41,559 nucleotides of DNA, taken from positions 1-41,559 of the forward strand of contig CALLZY010000216.1 in assembly GCA_937858715.1 (NCBI GenBank). The letters are read 5' to 3'. Source of the stretch: an uncultured Chitinophagaceae bacterium (GTDB lineage Bacteria > Bacteroidota > Bacteroidia > Chitinophagales > Chitinophagaceae). A program made the translations under genes and the position numbers. Of the stretch, positions 23,955 to 32,201 are shown in pieces (the first letter of the stretch is position 1; each line of letters begins with the position of its first letter). The notes beneath the pieces are model-generated. The model did no database searches and was not told where the DNA came from. It worked only from the letters and a program-made list of their open reading frames with translations.

Positions 23955-24317
23955 TTAATATTGACTTGTTCCCAGCATTACCAGGGTGCAGGCCTCGAGA
24001 GTTTCAATTCCTTTTTCGGCAGCAAGTCTTTCCAGCTCTTCATTCTCTGTCCCGGGATTGAAAATGATACGCTTTGGGAGTAAAGAAAGAATGTAATTGT
24101 AGAACTCCTTCTGATGAGTGGGATTCATATATAATGTTACAGTATGAATCCCGGTAACAGGAATGAGTGTCTTTGTTACAGGCACATCGGCTACAATTGT
24201 TTCTTTTCTGCCAACTGCCACTACCGGATGCCCATACTGGCGAAGTTTATTGATAGCAAGATAACTGTATCTGGAAGGGTTGTCAGAAGCGCCGAGTACA
24301 AGAGTTTTCTTTTGCAT
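23955..24317 (-). CDS. CoA-binding protein (YccU family)
   Basis: Small Rossmann-fold protein of 120 residues with the CoA-binding domain signature KKTLVLGASDNPSRYSYLAINKL (residues 3-25), PVTKTLIPVTGIHTVTLYMNP in the middle and PKRIIFNPGTENEELERLAAEKGIETLEACTLVML near the end. Length and motifs fit the single-domain YccU-like group. Members bind CoA in vitro; the physiological role is unclear. It stands alone, with no linked genes. Confidence 0.92.
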   Translation of the reverse strand: MQKKTLVLGASDNPSRYSYLAINKLRQYGHPVVAVGRKETIVADVPVTKTLIPVTGIHTVTLYMNPTHQKEFYNYILSLLPKRIIFNPGTENEELERLAAEKGIETLEACTLVMLGTSQY

Positions 24318-24516
24318 GAAGTTGTGAATTGGAGTCAGTATGTTTACAGTGTAATTTAATCATCTGCCGGGTGAATGCAAAAAGTCCGCTTCCTTATAAT
24401 CTGTGTTGCTATCTGATTCATTATGCCTGTCTGAGGTAGCCGGCGTTGCAATCCAAATGAAAGTTGGGTATTGAAATATTCATTATTTTTCATTTTTATC
24501 ACCAAAACCAAAAAAC

Positions 24517-24930
24517 ATGAAAAGAATTTTTCTGTACGTTTTCGCTCTGACGATTGCAGTATCCTGTAAGGACAAAAAAACTGATGAAGGCAAAACCGAA
24601 ACACCTGCTGCTCCAGCCACAACTGAAACACCTGCACAGCCTGCTGCAACCGGCGCTGATGCCGAGCTGATCCAGTGGCTCTCAGGCAAAATGCTGGTAT
24701 CCACCAAAGAGGATCCGAAGATGGATATGTGGAATGATCTTAAGTTGAACGCCGATGGCAGTTGCACAGATAAAGACAATGCTTCAGCAAAGTGGTCGGT
24801 AAAAGAAGGCAAGTTTAATTTTGAAGGCCCCATGACACTTGTGAAAGAAATGGAGAAGAAAGACGATACTACATTAGTGTTTAAAGGTGCTATTGGCAAT
24901 GATGTATATATTCTGAAGGCGATTAAATAG
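24517..24930 (+). CDS. Small lipoprotein, unknown
   Basis: 137 residues. Lipobox ends at Cys17 (IAVSC), followed by a long Pro/Ala/Thr-rich linker (residues about 20-50) and a compact beta-rich domain (WLSGKMLVSTKEDPKMDMWNDLKLNADGSCTDKDNASAKWSVKEGKFNFEG). The layout suggests a tethered periplasmic lipocalin-like domain of the kind often annotated as lipocalin-like (weak inference). A strong terminator follows. Confidence 0.78.
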   Translation: MKRIFLYVFALTIAVSCKDKKTDEGKTETPAAPATTETPAQPAATGADAELIQWLSGKMLVSTKEDPKMDMWNDLKLNADGSCTDKDNASAKWSVKEGKFNFEGPMTLVKEMEKKDDTTLVFKGAIGNDVYILKAIK

Positions 24931-24947
24931 AGATAAAAAGAATCAAT

Positions 24948-24979
24948 AAAAAAGCTGACCGTTTGAGTCAGCTTTTTTT
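24948..24979. terminator. Rho-independent terminator after the lipoprotein gene
   Basis: GCTGAC-N7-GTCAGC (24954-24972) with A6 before and T7 after, so it works in both directions. It serves the lipoprotein gene and the convergent flotillin gene. Confidence 0.92.
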
Positions 24980-24995
24980 GGTTTAGTAGTTTTTC

Positions 24996-26555
24996 TTATT
25001 CAGCATCCTTTTTTGAATCCTTCTTAGGCTCAACCACTTCTGCTTTTACTTCCACTGCAGCATCAGCTTTTTTCTTGCCGAGGTATCCCGGCAAATCCAT
25101 CCCTGCCATATCAAAAATATCTTTCAATGGTGGAACAGCTTTGTACAATCCGCTTACAAAATTTGCAGTGGAGCCTTTGCCGTCTGCACCTTGGGTGCCA
25201 CCATCCCAAACCGTAACCTTATCAATCTTAATATTCTTAATCGCTTCAGACTGCATTTTAACCAGTTCAGGCAGTTTGTCGGCAATAAGCAGCAATACGG
25301 CATCTTTTGGATCGTTACCTGCAGATTTAACTATCCTTTCCAGACCTTCGGCTTGCTTAGTGAGCATTTCATATACACCTCTTGCTTCGGCTTCCAGTTT
25401 GGCAAAAATGGCATCGGCCTCGCCTTTTGCTTTTTCCCTTAATTGTTCGGCAGCAGCCTGTGCTTCAATAATGAGTTTTTGTTTTTGAATGTCCGCTGCC
25501 ACAACAATTGTGGCATTTTGCGTGGCCCTGTCTCTTTCAGCACGGGCTTCTTCAGCCTTTTGCTCGGCCAGGTAAGCTTCCTCAAGAGCTTTTGCAGATT
25601 GTACTTTTTCAGCCGCTATCGCCTTTTTAAGTGCTTCGGCTTCCCGTTCTCTTCTTGCTGCATCAGAGTTGGCAATTTCAATTTTGGAAAGGTTTTCTCC
25701 CTGTACGGCAATGGCATTTGCCTCTGCCATTTTCACACGGGTATCCCTTTCGGCTTCGGCTTTACCAATGTTTTCATCACGGTTGGCACCTGCTATCTGA
25801 ATTTCCTTGTCTTTCATTGCAAAGGCCACCTGGGTGTCTCTGTCCCGCTGCGTTTCTGCCACTTTAATATCTCTTTCTTTGTTGGCTGTGGCTTTACCTA
25901 TTTCACCGGTACGTTCCTGTTCAGCCACACGGATTTTTGCTTCGTTGATGGCTTTGGCTGCAGCTTCTTTACCCAGCGCATCAATGTAACCGCTTTCATC
26001 CTTTATGTCGGTTACGTTTACGTTGATCATTTTCAGACCAATCTTATTCAGTTCTGCTTCAACGTTAGATGCAATATTGGCAAGAAATTTATCCCTGTTG
26101 CTGTTAATCTCTTCAATATCCATCATGGCAACCACAAGGCGCATTTGCCCAAGGATAATGTCTTTTGCCAGGTCGTGAACGGCAGGACGCTGCATACCCA
26201 GCAACCTTTCTGCCGCATTCTGCATTACGTTGGGTTCTGTTGAAACACCAACTGTAAAACGGGAGGGAACGTCAACCCGGATATTTTGTTTGCTCAGGGC
26301 ACTGGTGAGGTTTACTTCGATGGAGATAGGCGTAAGATCGAGGAAAGAATAATCCTGGATAATGGGCCAGATAAAAGCCGCACCACCATGAATACATTTT
26401 GCCGTGTGTGTGCCTTCGGCACCTTTACCTACTTTGCCATATACAACCAGTATCCTGTCGGAAGGGCACCGCTTGTACCTGCGGAACATGGAATAGACTA
26501 AAATAAAAAAGAAAAAAACCGCCGCCGCAATGACGAATAAAAGATTTTCAGCCAT
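24996..26555 (-). CDS. Flotillin-like SPFH protein (YqiK/FloT type)
   Basis: Membrane-anchored scaffold of 519 residues. An N-terminal transmembrane helix (LLFVIAAAVFFFFILVYSMF, 4-23) is followed by an SPFH/band 7 domain (about 30-200; DLTPISIEVNLTSALSKQNIRVDVPSRFTVGV), then a long Ala/Glu-rich coiled coil with AEAE-type repeats (about 200-400) and a C-terminal region with GLYKAVPPLKDIFDMAGMDLPGYLG. Bacterial flotillins organise membrane microdomains. The NfeD-like gene upstream is its classical partner; the pair is one operon. The coil also leaves a long frame open on the other strand, which is not a gene. Confidence 0.95.
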   Translation of the reverse strand: MAENLLFVIAAAVFFFFILVYSMFRRYKRCPSDRILVVYGKVGKGAEGTHTAKCIHGGAAFIWPIIQDYSFLDLTPISIEVNLTSALSKQNIRVDVPSRFTVGVSTEPNVMQNAAERLLGMQRPAVHDLAKDIILGQMRLVVAMMDIEEINSNRDKFLANIASNVEAELNKIGLKMINVNVTDIKDESGYIDALGKEAAAKAINEAKIRVAEQERTGEIGKATANKERDIKVAETQRDRDTQVAFAMKDKEIQIAGANRDENIGKAEAERDTRVKMAEANAIAVQGENLSKIEIANSDAARREREAEALKKAIAAEKVQSAKALEEAYLAEQKAEEARAERDRATQNATIVVAADIQKQKLIIEAQAAAEQLREKAKGEADAIFAKLEAEARGVYEMLTKQAEGLERIVKSAGNDPKDAVLLLIADKLPELVKMQSEAIKNIKIDKVTVWDGGTQGADGKGSTANFVSGLYKAVPPLKDIFDMAGMDLPGYLGKKKADAAVEVKAEVVEPKKDSKKDAE

Positions 26556-26576
26556 GATGTGAAGATTAAAATATGA

Positions 26577-27182
26577 TTAGGAAAGATTTGCAGTTACCAG
26601 CAGAACGTTATCGTTTACCACATCCACCACTTTTACCAGTTTACCTGTGGCGATTTTCTCAGTATCATCGGTTATTGCCTGCAGTTCATGCAGCGATCCC
26701 TGTACTTTCAAATGCACTTTTCCAAATCCTTCCCGTGCAGGAGGAATGAAAAGATAGGTTTCGCCAATGATTCCAACAGCATTTTTCATTTGCAAAGTGC
26801 CACTTTGTTTGAGTTTGTTCATACTGCGAAAGAGTATCATCATCATTACGACCATTAGAGAACCGGCCAGCACTGCCATACCGATAGTTACTCCCTTGCT
26901 CATACCACCTTGTATCGCTGCCACGCCTGTCCAGCCGAAAATGGTGAAGAAAGCGACGAGGTTCTTAATAGTGAAGAACTGGTGACCAGTGCCGTCGTCA
27001 TCTCCAACATAATGGTCGGCATCGCCACCAGAAACATCGCTGTCGCCGCCGATAAAAGACATTACTAACTGTAACAGAAAAAACAGGGAAAACAACAGAG
27101 CAAAAGCCCAGAATATTTGTTCAAAGGCTGGTTTGGTCTGCCACCAGGTGGAAAAGTCTGACAAAATCATAGCAAAAGGCAA
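26577..27182 (-). CDS. NfeD/YqiJ-like membrane protein with OB-fold
   Basis: 201 residues, three membrane segments (about residues 18-42, 75-98, 103-125) and a C-terminal OB-fold-like domain (VGIIGETYLFIPPAREGFGKVHLKVQGSLHELQAITDDTEKIATGKLVKVVDV). This matches YuaF/YqiJ-type NfeD proteins encoded upstream of flotillins. The first gene of the operon; the flotillin gene follows after 21 bp. A Met five codons in is an alternative start. Expected role: partner of the flotillin scaffold in the membrane. Confidence 0.9.
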   Translation of the reverse strand: MPFAMILSDFSTWWQTKPAFEQIFWAFALLFSLFFLLQLVMSFIGGDSDVSGGDADHYVGDDDGTGHQFFTIKNLVAFFTIFGWTGVAAIQGGMSKGVTIGMAVLAGSLMVVMMMILFRSMNKLKQSGTLQMKNAVGIIGETYLFIPPAREGFGKVHLKVQGSLHELQAITDDTEKIATGKLVKVVDVVNDNVLLVTANLS

Positions 27183-27293
27183 TGTTTAGATACCGAAAAT
27201 AAGCATTGCTGATAATATGTACGCTGATTTCTGTCAGTTCAAAATAATTTGGCTCAACTGTTTTTTGGGTGATGTCTTGCTGTAAATTGCTGT

Positions 27294-29153
27294 ATGAAGA
27301 AAGTCTTACTGTTCCTGCTGCTTTGCATATCACACGCTGGATATAGCCAGTTTATGCCCTTTCGCTTTGCGTTTATTACAGATACACATATCGGAAGCCC
27401 TGGCGGTAATGCCGAAGAGGATTTACGCCGTACGGTAAGGGATATTAATGCCATGAAGGATATTGCTTTCGTTGTTGTTACTGGTGATGTAACTGAATTG
27501 GGCACAGATGAAGAAATAAAACTTGCCAAACAGATATTAGACAGTCTGAATGTAAAGTGGTACATCTTCCCCGGCAAACATGATACAGGCTGGAGTGAAA
27601 GCGGCGGCGTAACCTTCACTGCTGTTTTTGGAATGGATAAGTTCAGTTTTGAGTATAATGGCATCCGGTTTCTGGGTTGTGCTTCGGGTCCTTATGTGCG
27701 GATGAGTGACGGACATGTGCCCCGTGATGCTGTTAACTGGCTGGATAAAGAATTAAAAAAGCTGAAACCCGGTCAGCCACTTATTTTTCTCAATCACTAT
27801 CCCATTGACAACAGTTTGGATAACTGGTATGAAGTAACCGACAGGCTTCGCCAGCACAATACATGGATGGCATTGTGCGGGCATGGTCATGCAAATCAGT
27901 TGATGAATTTTGAAGATATACCTGGCATTATGGGGCGTTCTAACCTGCGGGCCAAAGCCAATGAGGGCGGATATAACCTTGTGGCTGTCAGACAAGATTC
28001 GATACTGTTTACAGAGAGAAAACCAGTAAGCGGTAAAGAGAAAACATGGGCCGCTGTAAAAACAACTGTAAACCCGTATGATTTAACAAAGAAATTTCCC
28101 CGGCCAGATTACAGTGTTAATTCAATTTTTAACAATGTAAAGGAAACATGGGCTAATTCTTCTGATGCAAATATTATTTCCACACCGGCAGTTGGTGAAG
28201 AAAAAGTATTTGCAGGAAATCAAAACGGTGTGATGACAGGATTTTCCCTGGAAAATGGAAAACCATTATGGAAATATAGAACGGGTGGAGCAATTTTCTC
28301 ATCACCGGCAGTTTCGGATAAGAAACTTGTTTTTGGTTCGGGCGATGGGAATGTCTATTGCCTGAGTACGGAAAAAGGTAAGTTGTTGTGGAAATATAAA
28401 GCCGCAGCATCAGTACTGGGCTCACCGCTGATTAATGGTGACACTGTTTTTATCGGGGGCAGCGACCGTTCTTTTGCAGCACTACACCTTACTACTGGCA
28501 AACTAATCTGGAAGTTTACCGGTTTGCAAGGTCCGGTGGTAAGTACCCCGTTATTATACAACAATCAAATCATTTTTGGTGCATGGGACAGGCATCTGTA
28601 TGCACTCAGCAGCAGCACCGGTGAACTTGCCTGGAAATGGAATAATGGCTCATCTGTAAGAAACTATTCACCTGCTGCCTGCACTCCGGTTGCGGCTGAT
28701 GGGGTTATTTATGTAGTGGCACCAGACCGGTATATTTCAGCAATTGATGCAGCATCAGGAAAAACACTCTGGAGAAATAATGATGCCACTGTCCGTGAAT
28801 CAATAGGTTTATCTGAGGATGGAAAATGGGTATATGGAAAAACGATGCAGGATACTATTGTGGCTTATGCTGCTTCAAAAGATAAACAATCAGCCACTTG
28901 GAAACTGCATTGCGGTTTTGGATATGAGCATGTGCCTTCCATGCTGATTGAAAAAGAAGGATTAGTGTATTTTGGCACAAAAAGCGGGGTGGTGTATTGC
29001 ATCAGCCCGGCAGAGCAAAAAGTCGTATGGTCGCATAAGATTGATAACTCTATGGTGAATACCGTCAAACTTATAAGTAAGGACAAGCTGGTGGTTTCCA
29101 CCATGGATGGCAAGATTGTATTGCTCTATAAAGAACAGAATAATACCGATTAA
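27294..29153 (+). CDS. Metallophosphoesterase fused to a PQQ-type beta-propeller
   Basis: Secreted two-domain protein of 619 residues. A signal peptide (1-19) precedes a calcineurin-like phosphoesterase (about 25-245): TDTH (Asp30, His32), TGDV (Asp65), GKHD (94-97), LNHY and CGHGH. The fourth motif is normally GNH(D/E); here Asn is replaced by Lys95 (AAA), which should disturb the second metal. The C-terminal half (about 290-615) has repeats of the GKLLWKYK and GxVYCLS type, a PQQ-like beta-propeller without clear quinoprotein residues. So it probably binds or senses rather than oxidises. Substrate is unknown. Confidence 0.92.
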   Translation: MKKVLLFLLLCISHAGYSQFMPFRFAFITDTHIGSPGGNAEEDLRRTVRDINAMKDIAFVVVTGDVTELGTDEEIKLAKQILDSLNVKWYIFPGKHDTGWSESGGVTFTAVFGMDKFSFEYNGIRFLGCASGPYVRMSDGHVPRDAVNWLDKELKKLKPGQPLIFLNHYPIDNSLDNWYEVTDRLRQHNTWMALCGHGHANQLMNFEDIPGIMGRSNLRAKANEGGYNLVAVRQDSILFTERKPVSGKEKTWAAVKTTVNPYDLTKKFPRPDYSVNSIFNNVKETWANSSDANIISTPAVGEEKVFAGNQNGVMTGFSLENGKPLWKYRTGGAIFSSPAVSDKKLVFGSGDGNVYCLSTEKGKLLWKYKAAASVLGSPLINGDTVFIGGSDRSFAALHLTTGKLIWKFTGLQGPVVSTPLLYNNQIIFGAWDRHLYALSSSTGELAWKWNNGSSVRNYSPAACTPVAADGVIYVVAPDRYISAIDAASGKTLWRNNDATVRESIGLSEDGKWVYGKTMQDTIVAYAASKDKQSATWKLHCGFGYEHVPSMLIEKEGLVYFGTKSGVVYCISPAEQKVVWSHKIDNSMVNTVKLISKDKLVVSTMDGKIVLLYKEQNNTD

Positions 29154-29377
29154 GCAGTACGTTTTGGCGGCGAACTCTTTATTCTGGGGAGAAAATTACT
29201 TACTACGAAAAGTAAAATACCAACGGATATGGTAATGACACCAATCCAGGTAAAAAGCGGAGAGAAGCTTCCGTCCAGAATATAAATAATACCATCAAAA
29301 AGAAAAGCCGACAATCCTGTAATAAAAAAAAGAAGAGGCATGGAATCGTCCTTTTCTGGTTTTTCAGTGTTTCTCAT
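29150..29377 (-). CDS. Small membrane protein
   Basis: 75 residues with a charged N-terminus and two transmembrane segments (PLLFFITGLSAFLFDGIIYIL, about 14-34, and WIGVITISVGILLFVVSNFL, about 44-63), followed by a basic tail. The 3' end overlaps the phosphoesterase stop on the other strand by 4 bases. No family recognised. The two well-formed helices and the positive-inside tail make it likely to be real. Confidence 0.58.
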   Translation of the reverse strand: MRNTEKPEKDDSMPLLFFITGLSAFLFDGIIYILDGSFSPLFTWIGVITISVGILLFVVSNFLPRIKSSPPKRTA

Positions 29378-29472
29378 AGTTTATTGCAACGGGTTAATAT
29401 CTCTTTTTTGTATCAAATTTTTTGCCACGGCAAGATGGTGTGAAAAAAAATAGCTGATTATAGAAGCTGATA

Positions 29473-29628
29473 CTAATATGGAATAGAAGTTTTACTAAGT
29501 ATAAGAACTGAGTATCGGGTTTTAAACTGCTCTGGTTTTACTTTTCGAGTCATTTGAAAAATGGCATCTGCTTTAACTGTCTTTAAAACAGTATAAAAGG
29601 AAGAATCCTGACTCCTCTGCGAAGGCAT
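29473..29628 (-). CDS. Possible 51-residue basic miniprotein in an intergenic gap
   Basis: ATG at 29628, stop at 29473. It encodes a basic peptide with a Ser/Tyr/Lys-rich core (DSSFYTVLKTVKADAIFQ, MTRKVKPEQFKTRYSV). The frame is the same as that of the upstream DUF6794-like gene, whose TAA ends at 29653, and stays open without a stop from there. It could be a dispersed miniprotein or repeat-derived ORF, the remnant of a longer protein, or chance. No ribosome-binding signal was seen. Confidence 0.3.
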   Translation of the reverse strand: MPSQRSQDSSFYTVLKTVKADAIFQMTRKVKPEQFKTRYSVLILSKTSIPY

Positions 29629-29652
29629 AAAAACGACCTGTTTGTTGTAATG

Positions 29653-30378
29653 TTATTTAATCGTAAGTCCAGATAATGAAAAATCTTTTTCATCGCCTGT
29701 TTTTACTTCTGTCATTAGAATAGGTGTGTCCTTACGATTGATGTAAGTAATGTGAACTGTAAAAAATGCGTTCGCAGTGTCATTGATGAAATACTTTTTT
29801 GTTATTGTACCTTTTACAAGTAAATCTTTGGCGGCGTCAAAATTCCATTCTGTTGACGGACAGTCATATAATACGGCATTATGACTACCATCAGAAGTGT
29901 CGACAGGCATGTATATGGATATGCTGTCACCTATTCTGAATTTATTATAGTTCAAGAGAGCGTCAGCTTTTTGTTTTTCCTCACAATCACTGATTGCCTT
30001 CCAGTAATCCTGATAATGTTCAACTTGCTTGTTGAGTTCAATATCTTTTTTGTTAAGAGTCCGGTGCAACGATGTCAGGATAATTGAAGAAATGTCGTCA
30101 GGGTGAAATACTCCTAAAGAACGGAAATAATTTGTTAAATCTGTGTCTCTGTTATCGTAAACCCAACTGTTTCTAATCCACTGACCAGTTCCCAAATGAA
30201 GTTCAGTTACCGCCTCTTTTTCGGATTTGTTTTTGAATTTGTCAAGTTCTTCCTTTGTCCATTTTTGTTGGAAATACAAAACTGCTTCGTCTAGATTCTT
30301 TGGCAAAGTGATTTGTGATTTGCAACTCGTCAGAAAAAACAAGCAGGCGAAAACAAATGTCAGTCTTGATAAAGTCAT
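29653..30378 (-). CDS. DUF6794-like lipoprotein
   Basis: 241 residues. Lipobox at Cys19 (FFLTSC). The mature N-terminus TLPKNLDEAVLYFQQKWTKEELDKFKNKSE and ELHLGTGQWIRNSWVYD are the pattern I associate with DUF6794 (from memory, not searched), a domain of Bacteroidota with unknown function; the C-terminal half is beta-rich (GDSISIYMPVDTSDGSHNAVLY). AT-rich compared with neighbours. It lies alone between the small membrane protein and the E2 gene. Confidence 0.82.
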   Translation of the reverse strand: MTLSRLTFVFACLFFLTSCKSQITLPKNLDEAVLYFQQKWTKEELDKFKNKSEKEAVTELHLGTGQWIRNSWVYDNRDTDLTNYFRSLGVFHPDDISSIILTSLHRTLNKKDIELNKQVEHYQDYWKAISDCEEKQKADALLNYNKFRIGDSISIYMPVDTSDGSHNAVLYDCPSTEWNFDAAKDLLVKGTITKKYFINDTANAFFTVHITYINRKDTPILMTEVKTGDEKDFSLSGLTIK

Positions 30379-30457
30379 TTTGAAAAATAAGGTCTGTCAA
30401 ATATTACAGCCAAGTACAGATTTGGCAGTTCTTCAAAATTTAAAAGACAGAAATTTT

Positions 30458-32134
30458 TTATAACAACATTGTTACTGGATTTTCCAGAAACTGTTTAAAC
30501 GTTTGCAAGAAGGCAGCACCTGTGGCTCCATCAACGCTGCGATGGTCGCAACTAAGGGTAACCTTCATCACATTGCTAACTGCAAAGCCGTCGCCTTTGC
30601 GCACTACCACCTCTTTAATGCGGCCAACAGCCATTATACAACTGTCGGGTGGGTTAATGATGGCTGTAAATTCATCAATATCCATCATGCCCAGGTTGGA
30701 AATGGTAAAAGTGTTGCCGGTAAATTCATTGGGCTGCAACTTCTTGTTTTTGGCTTTGGTCGCCAGGTCTTTTGTCTCGGCTGAAATTGCAGGCAGGGTT
30801 TTTTGGTCAGCAAAACGTATAACAGGTACAATCAGGCCATCTTCAATGGCTACTGCCACACCCACATGTACATGGCTGTATCTTCTTATTTTATCGCCCA
30901 TCCATGAGGCATTTACCGCAGGGTGGCGGCGAAGGGCCATAGCGGCAGCTTTCACCACCATATCGTTAAAGCTGATTTTTACAGGGCTTAACTCATTCAG
31001 TTTTGTACGGGCTTCTATTGCACCATCCATGTTAATTTCCATTTTAAGATAGAAATGCGGTGCTGAGAATTTACTTTCTGCAAGGCGTTTTGCTATAACT
31101 CCACGCATTTGTGAGTTAGGTATGTCAGTATAGCCTTCTTCGCCGCTAACAGGTACAGGCTGGTAAGTGGCAACTGGTTGTTGTCCCGCCCCAAGCGGGA
31201 TGGTTGCTGGTCGTTGGTCGTTGGTAGCTTGTCGCTGTTGGGTAGCTGTGGTCTGTTGACTATCGGCTGTTGGCTTTGTTTTGTAATTATCAATGTCGGC
31301 CTTTGTAATTCTTCCACCGTCGCCTGTACCATTTATTGTACTGAGGTCAATATCTTTTTCTGCTGCCAGCTTTTTAGCAAGAGGCGATGCTTTTATACGG
31401 CTGTTGCCGCTGGTTGCTGGTTGCTGGTTGCTGGTTGCTGGTTGTTCCAAAGTGGCCGCTGAGGACTGGTTAGCCCCTGACGATTGCTGGGCAGCGCCAG
31501 ATTTTACTGCTGCTACAACTGCTTCAACATTCACTTTGGCTGCGTCTCCAATTATGCATAGTAAGTCGTTAACCAGTATCTTCTCACCTTTTTGTGCGCC
31601 GACATAGAGCAGGGTACCGTTTTTGTAGCTTTCCAATTCCATTGTTGCCTTGTCGGTTTCAATCTCGGCAAGAATTTCCCCTTTCTTTACAGTGTCGCCA
31701 ACTTTTTTATTCCAGTTTGCAATCACACCGGCTTCCATCGTATCACTAAGACGGGGCATTAGCACCACTTCGTCCATTTTTGACAGTTCAGCTACAGGAG
31801 TTTGGGTGATTTTTTCTGGTTGCGGGTTGTCCCCAAGGGGTCCATTAGTACTTGCAGCAGGTTGTGCTCCTCCAAGCAGGCCTGAAATATCTTCACCAGC
31901 ATTTCCAACTATTGCTAACAACTGGTCCACCTGTATTTTGGAGCCTTTATCGCCACCAATATGGAGCAGTGTGCCATCTTTATAGCTTTCGAGTTCCATG
32001 GTGGCTTTATCTGTTTCAATTTCAGCCAGCAGATCACCTTTTTTAACTGTATCGCCCACTTTTTTGTGCCAGGCAGCAATTACACCTTCTGTCATTGTGT
32101 CGCTGAGGCGGGGCATCAATATCACTTCGGCCAT
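30458..32134 (-). CDS. pdhC: Pyruvate dehydrogenase E2, dihydrolipoyllysine acetyltransferase
   Basis: Core of the pyruvate dehydrogenase complex; transfers acetyl groups from lipoyl arms to CoA. 558 residues. Two lipoyl domains (about 1-80 and 120-200) with lipoylated lysines at Lys43 and Lys162 (both ETDKATMELES), a peripheral-subunit-binding domain (about 248-286, ASPLAKKLAAEKDIDL) and a catalytic domain (about 335-558) with DHRSVDG, His531 and Asp535. Linker 2 holds EQPATSN/QQPATSG heptapeptides encoded by five copies of a 7-bp repeat, and linker 3 a degenerate heptamer array plus a palindrome. All domain motifs are intact. It is last in a run of minus-strand genes after the restriction enzyme gene. 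Confidence 0.96.
   Translation of the reverse strand: MAEVILMPRLSDTMTEGVIAAWHKKVGDTVKKGDLLAEIETDKATMELESYKDGTLLHIGGDKGSKIQVDQLLAIVGNAGEDISGLLGGAQPAASTNGPLGDNPQPEKITQTPVAELSKMDEVVLMPRLSDTMEAGVIANWNKKVGDTVKKGEILAEIETDKATMELESYKNGTLLYVGAQKGEKILVNDLLCIIGDAAKVNVEAVVAAVKSGAAQQSSGANQSSAATLEQPATSNQQPATSGNSRIKASPLAKKLAAEKDIDLSTINGTGDGGRITKADIDNYKTKPTADSQQTTATQQRQATNDQRPATIPLGAGQQPVATYQPVPVSGEEGYTDIPNSQMRGVIAKRLAESKFSAPHFYLKMEINMDGAIEARTKLNELSPVKISFNDMVVKAAAMALRRHPAVNASWMGDKIRRYSHVHVGVAVAIEDGLIVPVIRFADQKTLPAISAETKDLATKAKNKKLQPNEFTGNTFTISNLGMMDIDEFTAIINPPDSCIMAVGRIKEVVVRKGDGFAVSNVMKVTLSCDHRSVDGATGAAFLQTFKQFLENPVTMLL
31184..31200. repeat. Palindrome TCCCGC-N5-GCGGGA inside pdhC linker 3
   Basis: Six-base perfect arms with CCCAA between. 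In the gene it encodes the IPLGAG segment of the third linker. It abuts the heptamer array. A second, shorter palindrome CCCCAAGGGG lies in linker 1 at 31831-31840 (PLGD). Confidence 0.7.
31200..31276. repeat. Degenerate heptamer array inside pdhC linker 3
   Basis: Eleven 7-bp units in register on the plus strand, for example ATGGTTG, CTGGTCG, TTGGTCG, TTGGTAG, CTTGTCG. On the coding strand it gives the Gln/Thr/Ala-rich linker (TATQQRQATNDQRPAT). Confidence 0.75.
31410..31444. repeat. Five perfect CTGGTTG heptamers inside pdhC linker 2
   Basis: CTGGTTG repeated five times without a mismatch; on the coding strand CAACCAG. Because 7 does not divide by 3, the peptide repeats every 7 residues (EQPATSN, QQPATSG). 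The same heptamer opens the intergenic array at 19610. Confidence 0.95.
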
Positions 32135-32201
32135 TGCCTTTAAATTTTGGCCGAAAATACGGTAAAATGAGCAATGAAACGATGGTAATGGTGGGGAGAT
32201 G

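Noticed and set aside
25443-26243. 266-residue open frame on the plus strand opposite the flotillin gene
   Set aside because: The Ala/Glu-rich coiled coil of flotillin leaves the opposite strand free of stops and gives an artificial Phe/Cys-rich protein.
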